Below are positions 24,327 through 30,849 of a DNA stretch of 30,849 nucleotides, in pieces. Made by a program: the position numbers and the translations under genes. Position 1 is the first letter of the stretch, and each line of letters opens with the position of its first letter. The notes under the pieces are model-generated. The model was not told where the DNA came from. It made no database searches and saw only the letters and a program-made list of their open reading frames with translations. The stretch comes from Bacteroidales bacterium (lineage in GTDB: Bacteria > Bacteroidota > Bacteroidia > Bacteroidales > UBA7960), in assembly GCA_007132865.1 (NCBI GenBank), contig SLNU01000247.1, positions 1 to 30,849 of the forward strand. The letters are read 5' to 3'.

Positions 24327-26501
24327 ATGGAAACATCCAAAAATTTGAACAATGACCAGGCACACACTGCATTGGGTCTGTTCGCGAACAACCTAAACCA
24401 ACTGGCCCATTCAGGGAAACTGGATCCGGTGATCGGAAGGGACGAGGAGATCAGGCGCATTTTGCAGATTCTGTCCCGACGTACCAAGAACAATCCGATC
24501 CTGATCGGTGAGCCCGGGGTCGGGAAAACTGCCATAGCAGAGGGACTTGCTCACCGCATCATCAATGGAGACGTTCCTGAGAACCTGAAAAGCAAAACAA
24601 TCTTTTCATTGGACATGGGGGCGCTGATCGCCGGAGCAAAGTACAAGGGCGAGTTTGAGGAACGCATCAAGGCCGTGATCAGGGAAGTCGTGGCTTCAGC
24701 AGGTGAATATGTCCTTTTCATTGATGAGATCCACACCCTGGTGGGTGCCGGGGGTGGCGGCGAAGGGGCCATGGATGCAGCAAACATTCTGAAGCCAGCA
24801 CTGGCCCGCGGGGAACTCAAGGCCATTGGTGCCACCACCCTGAAGGAATACCAGCGATATTTTGAAAAGGACAAGGCCCTGGAAAGGCGGTTCCAGACTG
24901 TATTGGTGGATGAACCTTCGAGGCAGGATGCTGTCAGCATCCTCAGGGGGCTCAAGGAAAGGTATGAAACCCACCACCAGGTCAGGATCATGGATGAAGC
25001 CATCGTGGCTGCGGTGGACCTGTCTTACCGCTATATCTCTGACCGCTTTTTGCCGGACAAGGCAATCGACCTGATCGACGAGGCCGCCGCCAAACTCCGC
25101 CTCGAGATGAATTCCCTGCCCGAGGAGCTGGATGAGGCAGAACGGCGCATCCGACAACTAGAAATCGAAAAGGAAGCCATCAAGCGCGAGAAGGATGATG
25201 TGAAACTCAGGCAGCTGTCACAAGAGCTGAAGGCGATGCAGGCAGAAAGGGACCGGCTCAGGGAGAAATGGTTGAAGGAAAAAGGCATCGTATCGGAGAT
25301 CCAATCATTAAAGGCGGCCATTGAACAATACCGGTTCGAAGCGGATCAGGCAGAACGCAATGGCGATTACGGGAAAGTAGCTGAGCTCCGCTACGGAAGA
25401 ATTAAGGAAGCGGAGGAATCACAGCAAGCCCTGCATCAAAAGCTCCGTGGAATCCAGTCTGATTCCGCCCTGATCAAGGAAGAGGTGGAGGCAGAAGACA
25501 TTGCCGATGTGGTGTCGCGATGGACTGGTATCCCGGTTTCACGGATGCTGCAGAGTGAAAGAGAGAAGCTGTTGCAACTGGAGGATGAATTGCACAAGCG
25601 GGTAGTCGGACAGGATGATGCCATTGAAGCAGTATCGGATGCCATCAGGCGCAGTCGTGCCGGGTTGCAGGACCAGAAGAAACCCCTGGGTTCATTTATC
25701 TTTCTGGGGACGACGGGGGTCGGGAAAACGGAGTTGGCCAGGGCCCTGGCAGCCTTTCTGTTCAATGACGAGAATGCCATGATTCGGGTGGATATGTCTG
25801 AATTCCAGGAGCGCCATGCGGTCAGCAGGTTGATTGGGGCACCCCCGGGCTATGTAGGCTATGAGGAAAGTGGGCAACTCACCGAGGCGGTCAGGAGGAA
25901 GCCCTACTCAGTGGTTTTGCTGGACGAAATAGAAAAAGCCCATCCCGATGTGTTCAACATCCTGCTGCAGGTGCTGGAAGACGGCAGGCTGACGGACAAT
26001 AAGGGCCGGACGGCAGATTTTAAGAACACGATCGTCATCATGACCTCAAATATCGGGTCGGATTTGATCCGGCAGAGAATGGAGAGCCTGAACGAGGACA
26101 ACCGCGAGGAGCTGATAAACCAAAGCCGGGAGGAAGTATTTATGTTGCTCAAACAAACCATCCGGCCGGAATTCCTGAATCGCGTGGACGAGATCATCAT
26201 GTTCAAACCTTTGACCCGGGAGGAGATCAAAGCCATTGTAGGGCTTCAGCTGGAACAGTCGAGGCAATTACTGGAAAACAATGGCATCGGATTGCTGGCC
26301 GGGAAAGAGGTGGCAGACTGGCTGGCAGAAAAAGGTTATGATCCGCATTATGGTGCAAGACCCCTGAAGCGGGTGATTCAACGGTTCATACTGAACAGCC
26401 TCTCCCGGGAGATTGTGGGCGGGACCGTCAGCAGGGGTGACACGGTAAGGGTTCAAGTTCAAGACAGTAAATTGGTCTTTAAAACCTCAAAAAAAGAATA
26501 A
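24327..26501 (+). CDS. clpB: ClpB-type disaggregase lacking the N-terminal domain
   Basis: The 724-aa product is an AAA+ unfoldase with two ATPase rings: NBD1 Walker A GEPGVGKT (61-68), pore loop [10 protein letters not shown] and Walker [14 protein letters not shown]2 Walker A GTTGVGKT, pore loop [10 protein letters not shown] and Walker [12 protein letters not shown]. Between them lies a full coiled-coil middle domain (about 265-385), as in ClpB but not ClpA or ClpC. No ClpP-binding loop is seen. Walker A lies at about 206-213 in E. coli ClpB, so about 145 residues, the substrate-binding N-domain, are missing. I start at the ATG at 24327; the in-frame extension back to 24180 has no N-domain similarity. 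ClpB dissolves aggregates together with DnaK. The 225 bases before it hold no other gene. Confidence 0.92.
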   Translation: METSKNLNNDQAHTALGLFANNLNQLAHSGKLDPVIGRDEEIRRILQILSRRTKNNPILIGEPGVGKTAIAEGLAHRIINGDVPENLKSKTIFSLDMGALIAGAKYKGEFEERIKAVIREVVASAGEYVLFIDEIHTLVGAGGGGEGAMDAANILKPALARGELKAIGATTLKEYQRYFEKDKALERRFQTVLVDEPSRQDAVSILRGLKERYETHHQVRIMDEAIVAAVDLSYRYISDRFLPDKAIDLIDEAAAKLRLEMNSLPEELDEAERRIRQLEIEKEAIKREKDDVKLRQLSQELKAMQAERDRLREKWLKEKGIVSEIQSLKAAIEQYRFEADQAERNGDYGKVAELRYGRIKEAEESQQALHQKLRGIQSDSALIKEEVEAEDIADVVSRWTGIPVSRMLQSEREKLLQLEDELHKRVVGQDDAIEAVSDAIRRSRAGLQDQKKPLGSFIFLGTTGVGKTELARALAAFLFNDENAMIRVDMSEFQERHAVSRLIGAPPGYVGYEESGQLTEAVRRKPYSVVLLDEIEKAHPDVFNILLQVLEDGRLTDNKGRTADFKNTIVIMTSNIGSDLIRQRMESLNEDNREELINQSREEVFMLLKQTIRPEFLNRVDEIIMFKPLTREEIKAIVGLQLEQSRQLLENNGIGLLAGKEVADWLAEKGYDPHYGARPLKRVIQRFILNSLSREIVGGTVSRGDTVRVQVQDSKLVFKTSKKE

Positions 26502-26508
26502 GATTTGG

Positions 26509-26516
26509 TATTTTTG
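26509..26516 (+). promoter_or_regulatory. -7-like box ahead of the LolC/E-type gene
   Basis: TATTTTTG is a perfect TAnnTTTG match directly after the clpB stop and 20 bases before the TTG start; no -33 TTG is at the right distance. It overlaps the GGGGA/TCCCC inverted repeat (26516-26529). Confidence 0.28.
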
Positions 26517-26536
26517 GGGAAAATTCCCCCGGACCA

Positions 26537-27757
26537 TTGAATACACCGCTGTTTATTGCTCGTCGCCTGGGACATGTGAGGGACAAAAAAAGCTTTACCA
26601 GGCTTATCAGGTACATTGCCATATTAAGCATCGGCCTGAGCCTGGGCGTGATGATTATCTCCATCGCCGTGGTCACTGGCTTCCAGCGGGAGATCCGGGA
26701 AAAGGTCATAGGCTTCGGGTCCCATATTCAGATTACCCATTATGATTACAACCTGACGGCTGAATTCAGGCCGGTCGACAGCAATCCGGAGTTCTTACCA
26801 GATCTGCTGACCCTGGAGGGTGTCCGGCACATACAGGTCTTTGCTACAAAGGCCGGCATCATACGCACCGGGGAAGACATCCACGGAATTATTTTCAAAG
26901 GGGTTGGCAGCGATTTTGACTGGGCCTATTTTCAACGCCACCTTGTAGAAGGCAGCCTGCCTGAGTTGCATGATAGCGTCCGGTCAGACCAGGTGATTAT
27001 TTCCCGGTTTATTGCACAGAGGTTACAGCTAAAAACCGGGGATGACCTGGTGGTATATTTCATACAGGACCCTCCCAGGGTGCGCAGGCTTGCGATTGCC
27101 GGCATCTATGAGACAGGATTGGAGGAGCTGGACAAGCTTTTCGTACTGGGGGATATCGGCCACATTCAAAGGCTCAACGATTGGAGTGGAGACCAGGTTG
27201 GAGGTCTGGAGATCCTGCTCAGTGATTTTAACAGGCTGGAGCAGGTTAACCAGCAGGTGCTGGAGCGGATCCCCTTCAACCTTGACGCCAGAAACATCCG
27301 GCAGATCTACCCCCAGATCTTTGACTGGCTGGCCCTCCTGGATATGAATGTTTATGTAATCCTTTTTCTGATGGTTCTGGTGGCAGGGATCAATATGATT
27401 ACCACCCTCCTGATCTCCATACTGGAAAAAACCAGGCTGATCGGCATCCTGAAGGCCATGGGCGGCAGAAATCTTTTTATCCGCAAGGTTTTTCTTTACC
27501 ATGCAGGAATGATTATCGGCTGGGGCCTTTTGTTGGGCAACCTCCTGGGTATTCTGCTTTCACTTATGCAAGCAAAATTTGGACTGATTAAACTTCCGCA
27601 GGAATCCTACTACGTCACAGAAGTACCAATAAACCTTGAAATAACCCACTTGCTATTGCTAAATACAGGAACCTTTCTCCTGTGCATGGCTATGCTGATA
27701 ATCCCTTCCTTTATTGTTTCCCGGATCGACCCGGTAAAGGCCATAGAATTCAAATAA
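26537..27757 (+). CDS. LolC/LolE-type ABC transporter permease (FtsX-like)
   Basis: The 406-aa protein has one N-terminal membrane helix (about 25-50), a large periplasmic domain (about 51-265) and three C-terminal helices (about 272-298, 318-343 and 372-396), the MacB/FtsX layout. The start FIARRLGHVRDKKSFTRLIRYIAILSIGLSLGVM and the end IPSFIVSRIDPVKAIEFK fit LolC/LolE, which extracts lipoproteins from the inner membrane for transport to the outer membrane. The ATPase LolD is not in the window. The start is a TTG at 26537, chosen because the conserved N-terminal FIARRL lies 5 codons later and no ATG or GTG precedes it in frame. It follows clpB by 35 bases. Confidence 0.9.
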   Translation: MNTPLFIARRLGHVRDKKSFTRLIRYIAILSIGLSLGVMIISIAVVTGFQREIREKVIGFGSHIQITHYDYNLTAEFRPVDSNPEFLPDLLTLEGVRHIQVFATKAGIIRTGEDIHGIIFKGVGSDFDWAYFQRHLVEGSLPELHDSVRSDQVIISRFIAQRLQLKTGDDLVVYFIQDPPRVRRLAIAGIYETGLEELDKLFVLGDIGHIQRLNDWSGDQVGGLEILLSDFNRLEQVNQQVLERIPFNLDARNIRQIYPQIFDWLALLDMNVYVILFLMVLVAGINMITTLLISILEKTRLIGILKAMGGRNLFIRKVFLYHAGMIIGWGLLLGNLLGILLSLMQAKFGLIKLPQESYYVTEVPINLEITHLLLLNTGTFLLCMAMLIIPSFIVSRIDPVKAIEFK

Positions 27758-27792
27758 GCATTGATTGCCCGGGGTCTGGCGGGGCAGGATCA

Positions 27793-28416
27793 TCAGAAAA
27801 GCAATCCGACACTGAGAATGGTCTGGCGGGGCCTGAGGTCAAAGTCCATACGGGTCCCCATGATCGTGACCCCGTCGCCCAGGCTGGTCAGACTGCCCTC
27901 ATAGCGCAGGTCAATCAACAATGACCCGAATTTTATTCCTGCCCCAAGCTGAAAACCCACGGTGGTATCTTTCAGATGTGGACGTTTTTCCATTTGGATT
28001 GTGGAAGTATCTGACTGGTTTAGTAACAGGGAAAAAACCGGTCCTGCCCCCAGCCGCAGCGGACCAACAGAGATTCCTGCCAATAGTGGCATGCTGAGGT
28101 GCTGGTATTTCAGAAGGTAGTAATCATCTTCATGAACGAAACCGGAAACTTGCAGGTGCATATCCCGGCCGGTGCTTACGTAGACCAATTCCGGCTGGAA
28201 GAAAAACCCGAAAAATGACATAGAGGCTACAAATCCGATATGGTAACCTGAATAAGTATCTCGCAGGAATGTCAGCCTTTCACCGTTTGCTGTGGCTACA
28301 ATATCAGAAGGCAAGCTGCTGAAATTCAGTCCGCCTTTGAGTCCCGCCTGGAAGGGTCCGGCATCCGCAAGCAATGGAGACAGGAGGATAAGGAAAACAA
28401 GAATTGGCTTTTTCAT
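27793..28416 (-). CDS. Small outer-membrane beta-barrel protein (PorT/OMP_b-brl_2-like)
   Basis: The 207-aa product starts with a signal peptide (MKKPILVFLILLSPLLADA) and then GPFQAGLKGGLNFSS, the usual opening of the Bacteroidetes porin-like barrel family. Alternating hydrophobic strands follow (HIGFVASMSFFGFFFQPELVYVS, MPLLAGISVGPLRLGAGPVFSLLL, VGFQLGAGIKFGSLLIDLRYEG), and it ends in a Phe, as is usual for barrels that are inserted by BamA. The role may be structural or small-solute passage; nothing more precise can be read. It is convergent with the LolC/E-type gene and lies after the terminator of the DUF349 gene. Confidence 0.85.
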   Translation of the reverse strand: MKKPILVFLILLSPLLADAGPFQAGLKGGLNFSSLPSDIVATANGERLTFLRDTYSGYHIGFVASMSFFGFFFQPELVYVSTGRDMHLQVSGFVHEDDYYLLKYQHLSMPLLAGISVGPLRLGAGPVFSLLLNQSDTSTIQMEKRPHLKDTTVGFQLGAGIKFGSLLIDLRYEGSLTSLGDGVTIMGTRMDFDLRPRQTILSVGLLF

Positions 28417-28473
28417 GGCTGTGGTGGCTTTCTTAAATAAACTTGGTAACAGCCTGAATTATTTTACAAACAC

Positions 28474-28499
28474 AAAAAAAGCCGGGAATATCCCGGCTT
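28474..28499 (-). terminator. Intrinsic terminator of the DUF349 gene
   Basis: On the minus strand, AAGCCGGGA pairs with TCCCGGCTT (28479-28487 and 28491-28499, 3-base loop) and is followed by seven Ts (28480-28474). It lies 18 bases after the stop of the DUF349 gene and ahead of the outer-membrane gene. Confidence 0.88.
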
Positions 28500-28516
28500 A
28501 TATCAGATTTCACAGA

Positions 28517-30849
28517 TCAGGATTCCCGCAGAATCTTAAGCTTTTCCTCAAGCAAAGCGATCTCCTGTTTTCCCTTTTCGATCTTATCCTCGAATTCAGC
28601 CTTCAGGATGTCTGCCTTTTTTGAGCTGGCAAAAAAGCCGATGTTGTTCTCCCAGACCTTGATGTCTGACTGGATGGCATTGATCTTATTGGTCAGGAAA
28701 TTTCTTTCCTTATAAAGGATGTTTTCACTTTGTGGACTGCTTTTGATGTTCTCCAGCTTTGAGCGGAAACTCAGTGTGCTTTTCGCCTTCCTGGAGATGT
28801 TAAGCACTTCAAACTGCTGATCGATGGCATTCCGGAACTCGTTTTGTACCTTATCTTTCTGCTTGATGGGAACATGGCCTATGTCCATCCATTTCCGCTG
28901 AAAATCCTGAAGGACATCCAGATTTTTGGCATTGTCATCCGTGTACGCATGGGATTTAACCTGCTCAATCAATTCTAGTTTTTTCTTCAGGTTCTCATCC
29001 TGTTTCTCCCCAATATTGGAAAAATGGTCTGACTTTTTATCGAAGAACTCGTCACAGGCGGCACGGAATCGTTTCCAGATTTTATCAGAGAATTTGGCAG
29101 GTACCGGACCGACCTTCTTCCATTCCTTCTGAAGGGCGATCAGCTCCTCGGTGGTGGTCTTCCAGTCTTCGCTCTCCTTTAAGGCCTCGGCCTGCATGCA
29201 CAGATTCAGCTTCTGGTTGTAGTTCTCGGTCTGAATGTCCTTATATTTCTTGAAGAATTCCTTCTTGTTCCTGTAAAAAGCATCCAGGGATGCACGGAAA
29301 CGGTTCCAAACCTCATTGTTCACTTTTTTGGGAGCAAAGCCAATGGTTTTCCACATCTTGAAAAGTTCATTGATCTCATTGGTTTGCTGTTGCCATTGCT
29401 TTGGTGAGGCAGGTGTTGTGGCAGCTACGAGCTCTGCTTTTTCGCAGAGCACCACCTTGGCTGCATAATTGTTGTTTTGGTCATCGCGCAATGAATCATA
29501 ATACTCCTGTCTGCGCTTGTTGAGCTTGTCCGTGGCCGCTTTAAAACGATCCCAGATCTCGTCTTTCTTGTCTTTCAGAACGGGGCCAGTTTCCTTCCAG
29601 GCCTCATGCAGTTTCTGAAGTCGCTGAAAGGATTTTGTTATAGAGGATTCAAGCAGAAGCTCCTCAGCTTTCTCACACAATTCGGTTTTGGCCTCCAGGT
29701 TCTTTTTCAGGTCAAGGTCCTTCAGCTCTTTGTTGATCTTGACCTTGTCAAAGAATTTCTCAACCAAAAAATGATAATTGTTCCAAAGGGTTCCTTTGGC
29801 ATTCTGAGGCACAGCACCAACATTGCGCCATTCTTCCTGAAGGTCACGGAAAAGATCGTAGGTTTTCTTTAATTCCTCCTCTGATTCGATCAGGCTTCGC
29901 AGATCCTCCAGTATGCGTTCCTTGACCGCAAGGTTTTCCTGTTTTTGTTGCTCCACGGCCTGGTCGAACAATGCCTTTTTTCCCCGGTAGACGGCAAAGG
30001 CCTTGTCAAACCGCTCGGTCAGCGGATCCACCGGAACTTCGGCGGCCACCTCCGGCTGTTCCCCGGATTCGGGTTCCTCCGTATCGCCTTCCTCCTGAAT
30101 ACGTTTTTCAAAGTCCGCAATGCTTTCCTCTTTTATCAGTTTGCGGAAAGCAGCCTTCACATAGCCAATATGGGTACGGATGTAATTGACATCCTCCTCC
30201 TTGATCAAGGCTTCAGCCACCTCCACAAGTTCCTCCTTCGAGAGGTCTGAATACTTTTCAGCAAGGTCCTCTTCCTTCTCCGCTTCCCGGGCTTTTTCAG
30301 CCTGCGCCACTTCCTTTACTTCAGGTGCAGGGGTTTCGGCCTCAGGCGCAGTGGGTTCTCCTTCGGCTTTGGGGGCCGGTGCATCGGCTTCGGATGCTTC
30401 AGGGGCAGGTGCATCAGCTTCGGGTGCAGGGGTTTCGGCCTCAGGCGCAGTTGGTTCTCCTTCGGCTTTGGGGGCCGGTGCATCGGCTTCGGATGCTTCA
30501 GGCGCAGGCGCAGCTTCGGGCGCAGGCTCCGCATCGGGTGCCGTAGGTGCAGAGGGTTCACCCTCAGGCGCCGGCTCCGCATCGGGTGCCGTAGGTGCAG
30601 TGGGTTCGGCTTCGGGCGCAGGCTCCGCATCGGGTGCCGTAGGTGCAGTGGGTTCACCCTCAGGCGCAGGCTCCGCATCGGGTGCCGTAGGTGCAGTGGG
30701 TTCGGCTTCGGGCGCAGGCTCCGCATCGGGTGCCGTAGGTGCAGTGGGTTCGGCTTCAGGCGCCGGCTCTGCATCAGGTGCCGTGGGCACCGGGATTTCA
30801 GCTTCATCCGCAAGGGGTGCAGCTTTTTCCACTGGTGCCGGAGCTTCCG
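28517..30849 (-). CDS. DUF349 repeat protein with Ala/Pro/Glu tandem-repeat N-terminal region (5' end beyond right edge)
   Basis: About 776 residues are visible; the frame is open at the edge, so the true start is not in the window, although a GTG at 30832 is in frame. The visible N-terminal part (about 170 residues) is Ala/Pro/Glu/Asp-rich and made of tandem repeats. A helical stretch follows (about 190-230, SDLSKEELVEVAEALIKEE), then five DUF349 units, each with a core like LQKEWKKVGPVP...IWKRFRAA (near residues 330, 408, 494, 572 and 650 counted from the GTG), and a C-terminal coiled coil (about 685-770). No signal peptide or membrane helix is visible. DUF349 proteins have no settled function in this phylum. 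A good terminator follows the gene. Confidence 0.9.
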   Translation of the reverse strand, partial: EAPAPVEKAAPLADEAEIPVPTAPDAEPAPEAEPTAPTAPDAEPAPEAEPTAPTAPDAEPAPEGEPTAPTAPDAEPAPEAEPTAPTAPDAEPAPEGEPSAPTAPDAEPAPEAAPAPEASEADAPAPKAEGEPTAPEAETPAPEADAPAPEASEADAPAPKAEGEPTAPEAETPAPEVKEVAQAEKAREAEKEEDLAEKYSDLSKEELVEVAEALIKEEDVNYIRTHIGYVKAAFRKLIKEESIADFEKRIQEEGDTEEPESGEQPEVAAEVPVDPLTERFDKAFAVYRGKKALFDQAVEQQKQENLAVKERILEDLRSLIESEEELKKTYDLFRDLQEEWRNVGAVPQNAKGTLWNNYHFLVEKFFDKVKINKELKDLDLKKNLEAKTELCEKAEELLLESSITKSFQRLQKLHEAWKETGPVLKDKKDEIWDRFKAATDKLNKRRQEYYDSLRDDQNNNYAAKVVLCEKAELVAATTPASPKQWQQQTNEINELFKMWKTIGFAPKKVNNEVWNRFRASLDAFYRNKKEFFKKYKDIQTENYNQKLNLCMQAEALKESEDWKTTTEELIALQKEWKKVGPVPAKFSDKIWKRFRAACDEFFDKKSDHFSNIGEKQDENLKKKLELIEQVKSHAYTDDNAKNLDVLQDFQRKWMDIGHVPIKQKDKVQNEFRNAIDQQFEVLNISRKAKSTLSFRSKLENIKSSPQSENILYKERNFLTNKINAIQSDIKVWENNIGFFASSKKADILKAEFEDKIEKGKQEIALLEEKLKILRES
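30327..30512 (-). repeat. 99-bp direct duplication in the DUF349 gene
   Basis: Two in-frame copies begin at 30327 and 30426 (plus-strand coordinates), a period of 99 bases (33 residues: ...EASEADAPAPKAEGEPTAPE...). The second copy diverges after about 85 bases where it meets the 48-bp repeat tract. The copies differ by only a few bases. Confidence 0.88.
30531..30788 (-). repeat. 48-bp in-frame tandem repeats (five units plus a partial) in the DUF349 gene
   Basis: The same GCATCGGGTG-type start recurs at 30531, 30579, 30627, 30675, 30723 and 30771 (GCATCAGGTG in the last), exactly 48 bases apart. Each unit encodes 16 residues (TAPDAEPAPEAEPTAP, with PEGEP or PEGEPS variants). The regular period in multiples of three and near-identity suggest copy-number change by slippage without frame loss. 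Confidence 0.95.

Noticed and set aside
26516..26529. GGGGA/TCCCC inverted repeat after clpB as terminator
   Set aside because: The stem is only 5 bp, no T-run follows, and it overlaps a -7-like box.
30327..30788. CRISPR-like regular repeats
   Set aside because: The units abut without unique spacers, are in frame, and encode part of the DUF349 protein; no cas genes are near.

Overview
The window reads as chromosomal, mostly core-genome DNA of a member of the Bacteroidota, probably of the Bacteroidales/Marinilabiliales type. The reasons are: upstream regions carry the Bacteroidetes -33/-7 promoter signature (TTG or TTTG, then about 20 bases, then TAnnTTTG) instead of the E. coli form; Shine-Dalgarno-like sites are scarce; ribosomal protein S16 has the long C-terminal extension seen in this phylum; and several families are typical of it (DUF349 repeat protein, DUF6580 membrane protein, the small membrane protein next to mutL, rhomboid proteins with a DUF6576-like tail, the Bacteroidetes branch of alpha-oxoamine synthases). 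I see no tRNA, rRNA, CRISPR array, insertion sequence, integrase or prophage gene.

Layout. Bases 1-412 (-) hold the start of a lipoprotein with a His/Asp-rich end. Bases 561-5849 (+) hold a stand-alone RQC-HRDC protein, a DMT/EamA permease, a class A penicillin-binding protein and a PutP-type sodium:solute symporter. A strong hairpin (5853-5897) separates these from a Spy/CpxP-like periplasmic protein on the minus strand. Bases 6658-13852 (+) hold a DUF6580 membrane protein, a small membrane protein, mutL, two rhomboid proteases, uvrB and an M23-family protein without a signal peptide; this is a DNA repair and membrane proteolysis block with very short gaps. An alpha-oxoamine synthase with its own promoter follows (13947-15191).

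Bases 15198-21334 (-) form a block that reads, in the order of transcription, dnaE, trxA, a DUF58 (vWA-like) protein and a PAS-GAF-PAS membrane sensor. Divergent from dnaE lie rpsP and rimM (+). They are followed by a convergent dicarboxylate/amino-acid symporter (-), a ClpB lacking its N-terminal domain (+), a LolC/LolE-type permease (+), a small outer-membrane beta-barrel (-) and a DUF349 repeat protein with an Ala/Pro/Glu repeat tail (-). The last is cut by the right edge.

I did not find a clearly new multi-gene system. The leads most worth a second look are: the dnaE/rpsP divergent region, with a terminator-like hairpin in the dnaE leader and a perfect DnaA-box match; the cytoplasmic M23 protein beside uvrB and an alpha-oxoamine synthase; the RecQ tail without a helicase; ClpB starting where E. 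coli ClpB has its internal start; and in-frame tandem repeats that build acidic Ala/Pro/Glu tails on two unrelated proteins.
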